The notes under the pieces: model-generated
What the model was told of the DNA's origin: nothing
Database searches by the model: none
The model's input: only the letters and a program-made list of their open reading frames with translations
Shown here: positions 9,920-21,335 of the stretch, in pieces
Layout of the letters: each line of letters begins with the position of its first letter
How positions within the stretch are numbered: the first letter of the stretch is position 1
Made by a program: the position numbers and the translations under genes
From: Calonectria ilicicola
Taxonomy: Eukaryota; Ascomycota; Sordariomycetes; Hypocreales; Nectriaceae
Assembly: GCA_020809705.1 (NCBI GenBank)
Contig: CP085827.1
Location: 5,952,001-6,016,000, forward strand
Reading direction: 5' to 3'
DNA length: 64,000 nt

Positions 9920-12900
9920 GATGACTGGATTGTTGTAGGCGAGTGGTGTTTATGGACGGGCAAGGTGCGTGACAGTGTCACTATTTATGCTTTTCTAGGC
10001 AAGCATGTTTTAGCGTTTGGCGGTTGGTCCAAATGTGGATTTCTTATATTTTATAGGGTCAGGTGTGTGGGAGCGTGGGACGCGTGTCACAATTTGCGCT
10101 TCGACTCGCCCACACATTAACACCTGCTATTCCGTGAGAGATGCACTTACGCCTTGCTAATCTCAGCTCATCTAGAAGTTGAGCTCGCCAATAAGTGACT
10201 TATCTTTGTATAGGCCTTTTGAAGTTTACTACATTACAGTACGTACCAGTATTTATTAAATTTTCTATCTAGCAAGTCTTGTGTCCCTTGCTCGGCTATA
10301 AGCGCATAAAAGTTCAAGAGCTGTCATGTACGACCAAAGTGGAAATTGAACTGGTATCTGTGTGACAAGTGTTCTCGTGTCAAGAAATAAGCGTGGGTTT
10401 GAGCTTAGCTGCTTCTGTATTTTCAATATCAAATCTCTCATCAGACATTTACTAGCTGTTGTTATATTTTCAAAAGCCGATATATTTGTTACGATCAGCT
10501 GAGATGCACAGTATTTCCGTCTTCTAACTGATCCACATCTGGTGTACATATCTACAAGTTGGTCTCGGAGATAATTACTCTTCCCTTCTAACTCCTACCC
10601 CTGGCTCGGGCTCGCGCTTGGGCTTGGCGTCGGACTACGGATGCAAATTCTTCCGATCTTGTCGAACTTCGCGAAGAGTTTACACTTCCCCATCCATTGA
10701 CGGTTACAAAATCGCCCCGAGGTCCACTCTGGCCCACTAATTTTCACCTGGCCGAAGAAGGTGAGCTTGTCATAGGATAGTGGCCCCGAAGCGATTTCTT
10801 ATGTTGATACCAACTAGGATAGGATTTTAAGTAAATATATTGATCCCCCCCTCCTGGGTTCGGAGAGATAAAAGACCCATCACAGATAGAGCTTAAATAT
10901 AGAGAGACTTTGTTGTTATTGGGTTTTTCTGAGACAACATCATCTGCCCCTTCCTCCGCCCCTTCCTCCTCCACCTCCTCCCCCTTGGGCCTCTGTGCCC
11001 TCCTAGCCCTTTTTATTAATCGCCCAAAACCCCAGGCACCATAAAGTATCAGGCCATCAAGGGCCTTAGTGATCAAATGATCACTAACAGTTTTAATTAG
11101 AGGGGCTGGGTGGCTCCCACTGGAACTATTGGGGCCATGTTTCTGTTCAAGTTAGCAACTGAACTGCAGCTAAACCGGGGGATTCGTACATTCTGTGCGT
11201 TTGCTGCAGGCGTTTAGTGCAGCTTTTGATGACCGGAAGCAGTGTGTTTGAGAAGGTCTTAGTCGCGAGTTCTTGGTCGCGAATGGTGGTTGTGGATGAA
11301 GGAATGAAGAACCGGCATCGAGCACATTTCGCCCCTTTTTATCTTTCGATAAAGAAGATGCCTCGTTGACTTAATTTCTAGGCTTTCAAATTCAATTGGA
11401 ATTGAAGGCATTCAGACTTCTGTGTTCCCTTGGAACCGCTGCCCTGACTGCTGTTGTGTGGACCTGTTCGTTGGAGAAGCTTTTCACCCAACACAACGCT
11501 CCACCGTTCACTGTGTCAAAACCTTCATCGCCACATCCCCTGCCCAGCCGCGCAAAACCTCTTCAATTTGAGTTATGATGTTGAGGACAGCTACTGTTGA
11601 GAGAGGCTGTGGTGAGATCACAAGAGCCCGTGACTTCGGCCCTTCCAGATATATACAGTTGATATGGTTACTGTATTCAGCGCTAGGGCAAGACCCTTTG
11701 TCTCATGTGCAACTTTACCGCATGTGTACATGAGGCCTAGTTCTATGGGTTCGCCGGTGGATGTTGTCAGCTGTCGCAAATTGGGGCCAAGAGTGTAGCC
11801 ACCGGAAAGGATAAAATACTCTCGGTAGACGAGCTATCGTATCTCTCAGGGGAGGGCAAGGAAAGAGCAACAGCGCGACATTTTTGAAGGGGTCCGCGCC
11901 GAGATAGGGTGGCGAGATGTTGAATAAGCGGAAAGAGGCGAAAAGAGAGGGAAGATGCGATTCGGATGGAGGGGGAGGGCACAGGCCCATTATGTACCCT
12001 GGAGGTGCCCCGCATGATACATACAGAGCAGCCGAGGGAAACTTTGTCTCACCAGTCCCCTCGATGCAAACGAAGGCATTAAATTTACTACCCGTAGGCG
12101 TAAGGTGGAACACGCACGCCTTCACACCTTGTGCCGGCGGCTTCACTGGTCGAGTTGGTATGGGTCATAACATGTGCTCCTACCCATCAGCTTTCAGCGT
12201 TGGTATATGAGTTGATCCTCTTGCTAGGGTGCGGCGTTCACATTTTTTGCCTGGCGAAATGCGTTTGAAGCAGCGGTTGTGCTTGGAACTTGATTGTTGT
12301 TTGGGTTGGACTTTTGAGTTAAATGCTTTCACTGGCAGGTCCGAATGGTTAGACCACGAGACACAGTGAGAACTTGTTCACGCGTAGCCTTCAGAAGTGC
12401 CTCTACAATCAAGGCAAGATAATTGTAAATCTTCTCCTTGGTATTAAGGACTGGAAAGCCTAGAGGGACGAGAAGGGCTGATAAAGCCTGGATAAACCTT
12501 TTACGGCGGCGTCTCCGCATCGCCTGCCTCCAAGCATAAAACAGGTTGAGGAGCCGGCCTGATACTATGTTTAATGTGGATATAATTGGGCGGAGATCTG
12601 ACTTGAATCTCTTAATGTTGATTATTTTCCATTTTGTCTTATATAATGAAAGGGCTTAGTATATAAAGGTAGGATTGATTGTGGGGATTATATTGGTTTT
12701 ATTCTTAGTAGAGCAAGAGAATGTGATCATACTAAGTAATGTTATGTTGTTTTCCTGATGTGCCTTTCTAGCTTCTTTCTGAAATTTTTCTAGTTGTTTT
12801 CGATCGTTTGTATCCAACTCGATGTTGTTAGCTTGGATTTTTCGATGGATGTAGCGAGCCGCGAATTCAGTTTCTGGAGGGCTGTCGCCCTTGTAGATGA

Positions 12901-13682
12901 TGCATCTTTAAACATCTTGGTTGTGTGTATGTGTGTGTATTTTTGAGAGCGTCTTTTTGGTGTGTGTTTGAGAGAGGGTTGTTTGAGTAAAAGCTTTCCT
13001 TTCATTTTCCGGGGTTTCTAGCTATCAAGGTTTTTATCTTGTATTGCCTGTAGGCTTCAGAGTTGGCACAAGGGCATTTGTACCAATCGATCTGAATGTT
13101 TATCATGAAGTGTGCCTTTAGGTCCCGTGACCTTGTTGGGCTCTTCCTTTCCTCAAGGGAAGAGAGTAACTACATGAAAGACATGAGACCCATCGTAAAT
13201 GTTTGGGGGGATCCTGAATCGCAATAATATCGTATGGAAGAGGCAACTTGAAGGCGTGGGAGAGGAGATTCGATAACTTGTCACCAGCGCCCATCACATT
13301 TGCGCAGGCCACCAAAATTTCCGCCTGGTTCGATTTGGTTTGGCTTGGGCGCCAACTAATCACGTATTTTGCTACCACCATTAACTATTCATCATTCTCT
13401 TTCACTGCAAGGTCAGCTGTTGACAGACACATCCGAGCATGGTTTCAGAAAATATATGATCCCGTAAATGAATTAATAAATACTTTCCACTCCTTAGTCC
13501 AAGACCGCATCACTCCTAGAGTTGTTTTCTTCTATTTGAAGCCGTTCCCGAAGCTGTTCTACTGTTCCAAAAGTGAAGCCATAAAACTCAAGATCTTTGA
13601 CACAAAGCTTCCCACCTCCAGCACCTATTAAAGTATTTATTATGATTGCTGGAACTTCGAGTCTACCTCTATCAGGCTCTCC
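9920..13682. other. Interval without recognisable genes
   Basis: Short frames only, none with a domain I recognise. The minus strand at 10744-11076 has an acidic low-complexity stretch, and the TG-rich simple repeat at about 12920-12945 is another compositional oddity. The interval may contain decayed repeats, but no terminal repeats or transposase motifs were visible. Confidence 0.5.
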
Positions 13683-16084
13683 CTAGATACCTGCTGCGAT
13701 GGAAAAACAGTATGCGGGCAAATATCCTAGCGAAGATTCGCCTTCTATGAATGTCGATCCATGTTTGCTAACGAGAAGGGTATCACAGGAACGCTTCAGG
13801 TCCTGCAGAGTCGTCCAGCATTGGCCATGTAGTCTCAGATAGGGAAACGACATCTCAACTACCTCGCTATGTAAGGCCAGACACAAGGATTTGATAAATT
13901 CTTCAGGAGATATGTTGTCATTGTGGGGCTCTGTGCGTTGATCTGTGTCAGTCTTTTTCTTCACCTTGTCTTGTTTGTTCTTCGAGGTAATGGTCTTCCT
14001 TTCAGTGTTCGGTGCAGGTTCAACTCTTTTCGCCACCTTGAGACCATCACCCATGTCCGCAAACTCGAGCTTATGCTTGCTCCGCAATGAGATCTCTTGT
14101 ACCAACCCGCTTGTCCAAGCAATGTCGGATTGTTCCCCTGTCACGGCATTGAAAAACATGGAGGAGACTGGGAGACCCATCTTGAAGCTCCGGTGACCCC
14201 CACGCGACATCTGCAAGTTGTTGCTCCGACGATCTCTTGCGAAATTTGCAGCGCTTATACCCATCATAAGGTAAAACTTTTGATAGTATTCCAGTGTGCT
14301 GCGTGGTCTTTCACCCCCAACCCAAAAGCTTGAATCGCCGCCGAGCAAATTGATGGCGGTTTCCATATCTGTCCATCTTCCCAGCGCCAACCCCTTCTGA
14401 GACAAGGCGTTGTAGAGATGCGCACAAGAAATAATCGAGCGCCAGGAGTTTGCAGCATTCAATCCAACTTTGTACATATGGGAACGGAAATAAAAGAGGG
14501 AAAGTCCAGCCAAAATAGGATTCAGAATCATTATACGATGAGCCTCCCAGCGCTCAGGTATTTGTTGGCCTTCCATTGTATATAACATGGCTTTTAACTG
14601 ATAGACCGGGTCATCGTTCGTAAACTCTAGATTATGAGATAACTCTTGCAGCATCTTCAAATTAGCGGATTTGGCGTCTTTTTTGGATCCTTGATGTAGC
14701 TGGAAATAAGATTTGATGTAAACTTGCATCATACGCGTTTCCCTTAAGGCGCGTTCGCAATGTTCACGACTTGCATTTCGTATGGTGTGATGAATATCGA
14801 GGAGGACCTGGGCTGTAAAAACAAGTCACAAGGAAACTTCCTTCGTCTTCTCCAGATCTTGCATGCCACGCAAGAACTCATCCTTAACTGGGTAGTTTGG
14901 TATTTTCCAGACTATCATCATAATGTCTGACAAAAACTCCAACAGGACGGTCCTATCCTCGTCAACTTTTTCTTCCCCGACTTGGCATCTCGGTTGCTAG
15001 TGGGGTCGTAATAGCCAAACTTTCCCGGCCGATGTTCAATAATACTTTTGGATCCGATTTGCGACCGGAAGAGCTGCAGGGTGTGAAAGGCAATCATGCA
15101 CGTGTCATTGGCATTGATATAAGCCCCATTTTTATAACCAGGGGCTCCTATATTGAGACATTCTTCGTCAGTGAATCCGTCTTCAAGACAGATCTGGTGG
15201 TAATATACGGTGATGCGGTCCTGTATTCCGTTGGTAAACTTGCTAACGAGCGGCGCAAACTCATCAATCAGGCCGCGAGCAATGCTAAGAGCTGTATTTG
15301 ACGTAACACCCACGACGGCGAGATCGAGCCCAGAAGAGCCGCAATTCGACCAGAGCCACATAATACTGCTTCTGACTTTGGCGAGATCTTGCATTAGGGG
15401 CTGGAATATGAACCAAGCCTCATTACGCGAGCCAGAAGAATCGGCCTCGTAGGTGATATTGTCGCCCTCTTGCTGTTTTGGCCTTTCTTCAGAGTAGCTA
15501 CCAGAGCTGCTAGCAAATGATTCCTTGGGCTCGAATACAGACAGAGTAGCAAATCTGTTGGTCATGTCTTTCGAGCCATCCTGATCGTCCTTCGCCACAT
15601 CTACAGTGGACATGCACGGACGGAGAACATTTCTGACATCCTCCAGGATGTCAACAAAGTGGCCATGCTTTGCATCAGATTCGGGGTCCAGCTCAGCACC
15701 CTGTTCCCTCATCTTTCTTCCAAACTGGGATCGCACAGCAATAACACGATCAAGGGTCTTTGAGAAAGCATCAGGAACCTTAATAAACCCATTTTTGTAC
15801 TTGGCGATAAAGGTGGCTAATGGGATAAGGTCGCCCAGAGACACCAGATATGACTTTTCTTTGGAAGATACAGCTGGATTTGCCGCACCTTTAGCCTGCT
15901 TCCGTGCCTTTCCTTTCAGCCGACCGGTTCCAGCGGACTGAGGAGGGGTGACATTCCACGTCTTGGACGCGAGCAGGGGGGCGGGGTATCCGCACGATTT
16001 AGCAGTGGAGGCGAGCCATGCAGCCACTGAGTCAGTGTCCTGCTTATACTGGCGGTAGGTACTTGCCAACTGTGTTGGAAGCAT
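13683..16084 (-). pseudogene. DUF6604-type fungal protein gene, broken by a frameshift and a stop
   Basis: Two long frames on the same strand belong to one gene. The first starts at the ATG at 16082-16084 (MLPTQLASTYRQYKQDT, the characteristic N-terminus of DUF6604 proteins with a WLAxTA segment) and holds about 365 residues. At the GGGG run (plus-strand C run 14975-14978) the frame slips: only after a +1 nt correction does it read on through a KVDEDRTVLLEF segment. In that frame a TGA at 14826-14828 interrupts KEVSL and FTAQVLLDIHH. The rest (to the stop at 13683) continues uninterrupted for about 380 residues with no visible intron. Function of the family is unknown. Two lesions favour a pseudogene, although the first could be a homopolymer error. 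No splice pair restores the frame convincingly. Confidence 0.7.
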
Positions 16085-16839
16085 CGTGATTGATGTTTTT
16101 GAGGATTGGTGTGAAACCTGGTGCAATCAGGATCAGGACGTTCGCGGCTCCAAGAATGAGAATTTCGGATCTGTCGGAATTATCGGAGCTCTGGTTCCCC
16201 GCTTAGATTTTGTGCTTTGCTTTTTCTGTAACCTTGAAGAGGGGGCTGTTTCAGATTCCTAATGACAACGCCTGCATCGCAGACTGATGAGTATTGATTG
16301 ATCACTTATTATGCCTACAGTAATTTTGGAGTGCATCTGGCTGGAATCAACAATAATATAGCGTTTTATTTTGGTAAATCGTGGGCTCAACCAAGTGGGA
16401 GCCCCAGAGCCACAACGGTGGCAGATACAACTAGGTTTGGCCATGATTCGCCCGATCAAGATACAATCAACTTAATCCTCTGTACAGCACAACCTTGAAT
16501 CACACCCTTTTATATTCAGGCTAGAACTTTAGCTCCCACGCTGATTTAATTTGGATTTTATTGATTGCAACACAGAATATGCTAGTTAAGTAGAGTAAAT
16601 GTAAGTTCCTATTGAATCTAAGAGCAAAACTCGGTTCTTCCTTCCCTTCCGTTTTTTCTTTTTTACGTAAGGGAATAAAATGACTATAGCATCCCATTGG
16701 GCCTACAGGGCTAGGGCCCTTGCTCTTTGATGATATGAAAGCTAAATAATGAACCAAGAGTATGAAGAAGGGTGCTTATTCTTCACTATCCATTCCCGCT
16801 TCAACGACAGCCTTGAGAAGGCCATTGTGAATAAGTTAG
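16085..16839. other. Intergenic spacer
   Basis: About 750 bp between the DUF6604 remnant promoter side and the 3' end of the phosphodiesterase gene. No coding signal or repeat was recognised. Confidence 0.5.
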
Positions 16840-18441
16840 CTAGATCACCACCTCTTCCATTACCATAATCTTCTCCGCAAGTCCCCCCCGGATTTTATTC
16901 TTAACAATAGGCTTGGCTGGGACCGGAACCTTTCCCCCTAGACTGCCACACCTCCTCGCGACCATACATCGATTCAACGTCCTAACAAAGGCAACCAACT
17001 CTGTTGAATGAATATGATCCATGGCGATCCAATTAGGATACATATTATCTGTTGTAAGGTTCCATAGCTCGTCGTAAAGTACATTGTACATGGGAAGAGC
17101 CATCTTTGTGATAGAATCCACCGGGAAGACAGCTTCTAGCGTGGTCTGTGTCGCGATCCAATCCGAGAAGAACAACCTAGACTTTCGTGTTGGTCGGTCA
17201 TGCTTTATTGCTTTGATCTGATCAGCTGCTACTATGTCAGCCCTGTTTTTATCTGACCATCGGTGGCTAAGAGGTAGATTTTTGGATGAAATGAAACCAT
17301 TTTCTGGGCCAGGAAGCATGCGGTTTATGGCCCACTCATGGTCGATGCGAACAATAGTGCCTCCTGTGCTCTCACTGTTTTCGTCCTTGATATCCCCGCC
17401 GATTAAGCGATGAAGGGATAATTTGGTAATGTCTGTGTCTTGAGGTAACACTAAGGGTTTTGCGTGATCAATAAAAATTTGGCAGAGCTCTAAAATGTCA
17501 TGCACATTAAGTGCCTGCCATCTTGAATCAACTTTCCCGCTTCCATCAGACGGGATATCGACAATTATAATTTCGCCTGGGTATTTTTGGTGAAATTTGC
17601 CAATAGCCTTGGCAATGTCTTTAACGCTTTCTCCCAACATGCCATTCCAAAGCCCGAGGACCGTAGAGCCGTGAGAAGCACGGAAGTTTCCCTTGTGCTT
17701 GGCCGGGCGGAGATCCAAAACACGGATACCAAATTTTTCGATTTGCTCAGATACCTTCTTGGTCTGGGTCAGTGTATTGATAGGTCGTGCAACACCAAAT
17801 GCTCCCTTGGCAGTGTTCATGCCAGCATGATGTGATCGGGGCAGAACTATCTCTTTAAGAGTATAGTTGCCAATATCGTCGAGAGAGTCTCGCATCCAAC
17901 CCCTAGGGGGATCCACAGAGATAAATTCTCCCTCCCATCCAGCGAGAAGAAATTGAGAGCCTCCTGGGTGGGGGTGATAGTCAATGATAATTTCACTGTC
18001 TTTCCCAAGACTTGTGGTCTTGAGATTCTCTAGAAATTTGACAAAGACATGATACTTTTTTCCACGTCGCCTTCCAAGCATGAATGAAGCGGGCCTCCGG
18101 GTTTCTTCCAAATGGTATACAACCTCGGCAGCCGAGTCTTGTATATTAATCACATTTTTGAATCGGAAGCTAGTCATTTGGAAAGATTGTCCGGATTCAA
18201 TGTACTCGGGCCAATCGGAATCCCAGTCGGCAATTTGATAAGAATGAATGTAACCTCTTCGCCAGCGATACGGGGTGGCATTGATGACAGTAATGATAGT
18301 AGTCATAATGTCCAGGGCACTCGCCTTCTTCTTTCCCCGTTTGATCCCTGTGGTTATATTGAAAGATTCGTATACCTTGATAGAGGTTTCTATTTTTGCG
18401 GGAGTTTTGGGAATGGAAGGAAAGCGGGATTCGCTTTCCAT
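16840..18441 (-). CDS. PI-PLC X-domain-like phosphodiesterase
   Basis: Uninterrupted frame of 533 aa. The start is taken as the ATG at 18439-18441 (MESESRF); the frame upstream opens only with a non-ATG codon. The C-terminal two thirds match the PLC-like phosphodiesterase fold: VLPRSHHAGMNTAKG with the first catalytic His near 204-205, the GIRVLDLRPAKH strand with D-x-R, and SHGS with a second His near 257. The VDIPSDG segment corresponds to the strand that carries an acidic residue. The first ~170 residues form a separate N-terminal region (INATPYRWRRGYIHSYQ) that I do not assign. Members cleave phosphodiesters of inositol lipids or related substrates; fungal ones are mostly uncharacterised. 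No signal peptide is obvious. Flanking DNA gives no operon-like context. Confidence 0.8.
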   Translation of the reverse strand: MESESRFPSIPKTPAKIETSIKVYESFNITTGIKRGKKKASALDIMTTIITVINATPYRWRRGYIHSYQIADWDSDWPEYIESGQSFQMTSFRFKNVINIQDSAAEVVYHLEETRRPASFMLGRRRGKKYHVFVKFLENLKTTSLGKDSEIIIDYHPHPGGSQFLLAGWEGEFISVDPPRGWMRDSLDDIGNYTLKEIVLPRSHHAGMNTAKGAFGVARPINTLTQTKKVSEQIEKFGIRVLDLRPAKHKGNFRASHGSTVLGLWNGMLGESVKDIAKAIGKFHQKYPGEIIIVDIPSDGSGKVDSRWQALNVHDILELCQIFIDHAKPLVLPQDTDITKLSLHRLIGGDIKDENSESTGGTIVRIDHEWAINRMLPGPENGFISSKNLPLSHRWSDKNRADIVAADQIKAIKHDRPTRKSRLFFSDWIATQTTLEAVFPVDSITKMALPMYNVLYDELWNLTTDNMYPNWIAMDHIHSTELVAFVRTLNRCMVARRCGSLGGKVPVPAKPIVKNKIRGGLAEKIMVMEEVVI

Positions 18442-19365
18442 TGTCTTCCTCACAGATGGGGATTCAGTTCTTAGCTCAGGTTCGCTATGGTTTGAGTGGG
18501 ACTGTTATCAAAGAATTAGAACAGGACAATGGATGTCTCCAAACAGATCAAGATAGATAAACAGCAGGGGTAGAGTGTATAGAAACTGGTGGGTGAACTA
18601 ACGCGGTTAACTTTCTTGGATGAATAGGGAAATCCATTAACGATGCCTATCAAAATGAGCAGCAAGAGGAAATCTAATTTCCATGGTAGCACGGCCATGT
18701 TTTCTCTAACGAATATTTTGATGTTAGCAAAGACTGGGACTCTTAATTGAATCTTGGGTTCTAAGAAGGAACCTTTAAGAAGAGGATCTAACAAATTTTC
18801 TTTTTTATCAAGGTATCGGAGACGGCATTTCCTGGCCATCAAAGTGTCTGGAAACTTTATGGTTTGGGTTTGCACCCCAAGTATTAGTGTATCAATCATT
18901 CAACCTTGTTGGGCAGTTGGACTCATGTATTGGGAAAAGACGAAAGGAAAGGCAAGGGCAGAGTGGCCTCCTCAACGCTCAGTTTGGATTATGACCCAAA
19001 ATACCCAGACGAATGGAACTTCCAAGCTACGGTGCGAACAATACTTTTGTTGCAGCAGACTCTCACGGGTTGCACCAATGTAATTTGGATGTTAGTCGAA
19101 AGTGGCGAGAGCATTTTTCCCCCCTCGTCGCATAATGCATTCAGTACGCCTCCCATAAGCCTCCTTGTGACATCAAGTTCGTGGTATGGCATAAGTTGAA
19201 GGATATGATCATTGATCAGCTACGAAACAAAGAACAAGGATAAAATGCACCAAAGGAATAATTTTCAACAAGAAACATCTCTAGCCACCCCTTTATTCTA
19301 TGGAAAAATTGTCAAGCCAGTTAGCCCCTCGTCCTATCAAATTCGTCGATGAATAACTATACATC
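18442..19365. other. Intergenic spacer between phosphodiesterase and helicase genes
   Basis: No recognised gene. A 127-codon frame on the minus strand (18516-18899) includes a hydrophobic stretch but has no family match that I can name and no codon pattern to support it. Confidence 0.45.
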
Positions 19366-21335
19366 CTATTCTTCCTGTTCATATTCTTCCCCGTCTGATT
19401 CTCCATTATATTCTACCTGCTCATAAAAATATCTATGAGATCCTTCAAGATCCCCTTCGTAGTTTTCATGGAGTTCTTCACCATGATTCTCTTCAATTGA
19501 TTCGCCCAGATCAAACTCTGGGGTGGCTCCGCGAACTGATTCGAAAAGCTGGTCGCCAAACTCTTGTCTCAGGAAGTCTAAAACATCAGGGTTTGCAACA
19601 GCTCTTTGAAGCCCGTTCTCCCCCCCGCTGATCATTAGACCTCTGAGTCCTGTCGCACGAGATAAGGCAACGTATACCTGGCCCTCTGCAAACGCGTTTG
19701 ACAAGTCCACTTCGACATTGTTTAGTGTCATCCCCCGACTGAAATGAACACTAACAGCCCAACCAGCCATGAGCGGAATCATGGTTCGGTGCATAACATG
19801 ATACGGCTTCTGATCGCCAAAAGTATTTGTCCTGCATGTGGGGTAAATGGTCCAAACTCTGCCATTGTTGAAAAGCACACGGGGGAAGCCTGATGCCATC
19901 CTTGGGTTTCTTTGGTGCTCCTCCGTGAACGCTCGGATCTGTCTCTCCCTAAGATCTGCATACTCCCCAACAAGCAAACGCCATCTCTTGAGGTGCTCGG
20001 TCATTTTTGTCTTCACTACAGGAAGAATGGAAGTGTCGAAAGGCTCGAAATCGACAATGATGCCCTGAGATCCATTCACCAAACCTTTTTTCATATCAAG
20101 GTTAGCTTGTAATACGACTTGCATACCTTTTCGCAGCACAGTTTTCGGTTCCAATCCTTTTCCATCCCAATAGGTCAAGCTCCCTTCATCAGTACGGGTT
20201 GTGAGATCATCAAAATCGGGATCTCGTTCGTTGTTGACCCATTTGATACCATCCAAAGCTTTGAAAGGGTGTGGTGCGGTCTTTAACTTCGCCATCTCTT
20301 TATCATTTATATCCGCAACCTCCTTTCTTGTACAGAGGAGCTTTATGGAGTTCTCTAATTCTCCTGGTCGTTGCAGAAGATACTTTGTCTCTTTCGATGA
20401 AAAGGGAATTCCGAGGCGGCATTTTTGGAGTATTCGAATAAAGGCTTTATCACTTTGGCGGTGGATATCATTCAAATGTCTAGTGACAAAGTTTGCTTCC
20501 CTCCAGGCTTGACTATTAAAAGCCCATTTATCAGACTCGGCAAATGGGCCGTGGTTGTTGGGACAGTGGTACTCGTCACTCATTCTTTGGTGTTTTGTTT
20601 CTTTCCCGCATTCGGCACAATACTGGAGCGGGTTTACTAGGGGCAGCTGAGCAAAATCCCCTGTCACAATAACTTGGACCCCCCCAAAGGCCGCAGCATT
20701 TCGAGTTCTCTTCCAATCTCCATATCGAATGATGGCCTTCATGCAAGTATTTATACGCTCCAAATGACGACCCGATACCATACTGATCTCGTCAATAATA
20801 AGGACGTCGGTCTTTAAAAGGCGCTTTTTAACGAAAGTTGAGTTTGCCTTTTTGATGAGTCCGTTAGTATCAAGTTTATCCGCGTTCGGGGTCCATCCCA
20901 TATAGTTATATGTCGACATTCCATTAACATGGAGTGCAGCTCTGCCGGTGGGGGCGATGATCCTAACACGCAGTCCCTTGGCCTGTAACATTTTAACAGC
21001 TTCTTTCAAAACGGTCGATTTGCCACAGCCAGCAGACCCTGTGTAGAAGACATTTCTTCCACTAGCGATAAGATCGAGAAGTTCCTGCTGCTCTTGGCAC
21101 ATGTGCGGTGCGGCAACAGCGGCAGGAAGTAGAGCGCCGTTGGGGCAAGCCAGGGATTTGGGGGTTGGTCGGCGTCTTCTAGTGAGGGAATGTCCGCAGA
21201 AATGATTTCATCGGGGCTGCTTTCAAAACCAGAAGCCTGAGGGCTGAAGTACGAGGACAAAAGTTGTTCTCGTGGGCGTCCGTGATCCGAACTCGATTTT
21301 CTCTTGCGAGAAAGCCTCAGCGACATATTCGCCAT
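19366..21335 (-). CDS. PIF1-like DNA helicase (apparent 1-nt frameshift near the N-terminus)
   Basis: The main frame (19366-21102) gives 578 aa with a complete SF1B helicase core: Walker A GSAGCGKST, Walker B LIIDEISMV, motif III GDFAQLPLV and the C-terminal VYVALSRAT signature of PIF1/RecD-type enzymes. A Cys-rich insertion (YCAECGKE...YHCPNNH) looks like a zinc-binding knuckle, as in expanded fungal PIF1-like families. Upstream, a second frame from the ATG at 21333-21335 (MANMSLRLSRKRKSS) flows into the helicase frame if one C is added to the CCCC run (plus-strand G run 21142-21145), giving about 655 aa. PIF1 helicases unwind 5'-3' and act in genome maintenance; relatives are also carried by Helitrons. 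No Rep/HUH nuclease or Helitron ends were seen here, so it is probably a stand-alone gene or a stranded copy. An acidic C-terminal tail is present. Confidence 0.85.

Noticed and set aside
11715..12146. 143-codon minus-strand frame rich in Pro and Cys
   Set aside because: No domain, no splice context, and overlapping frames on both strands look equally random.
14733..14917. Intron joining the two DUF6604 frames
   Set aside because: The stretch reads as conserved protein sequence up to and after the TGA; available GT/AG pairs are too short or delete conserved residues.
19366..21335. Helitron transposon
   Set aside because: Only the PIF1-like helicase is present; no Rep/HUH nuclease domain, 5'-TC or 3'-CTRR hairpin end was recognised.
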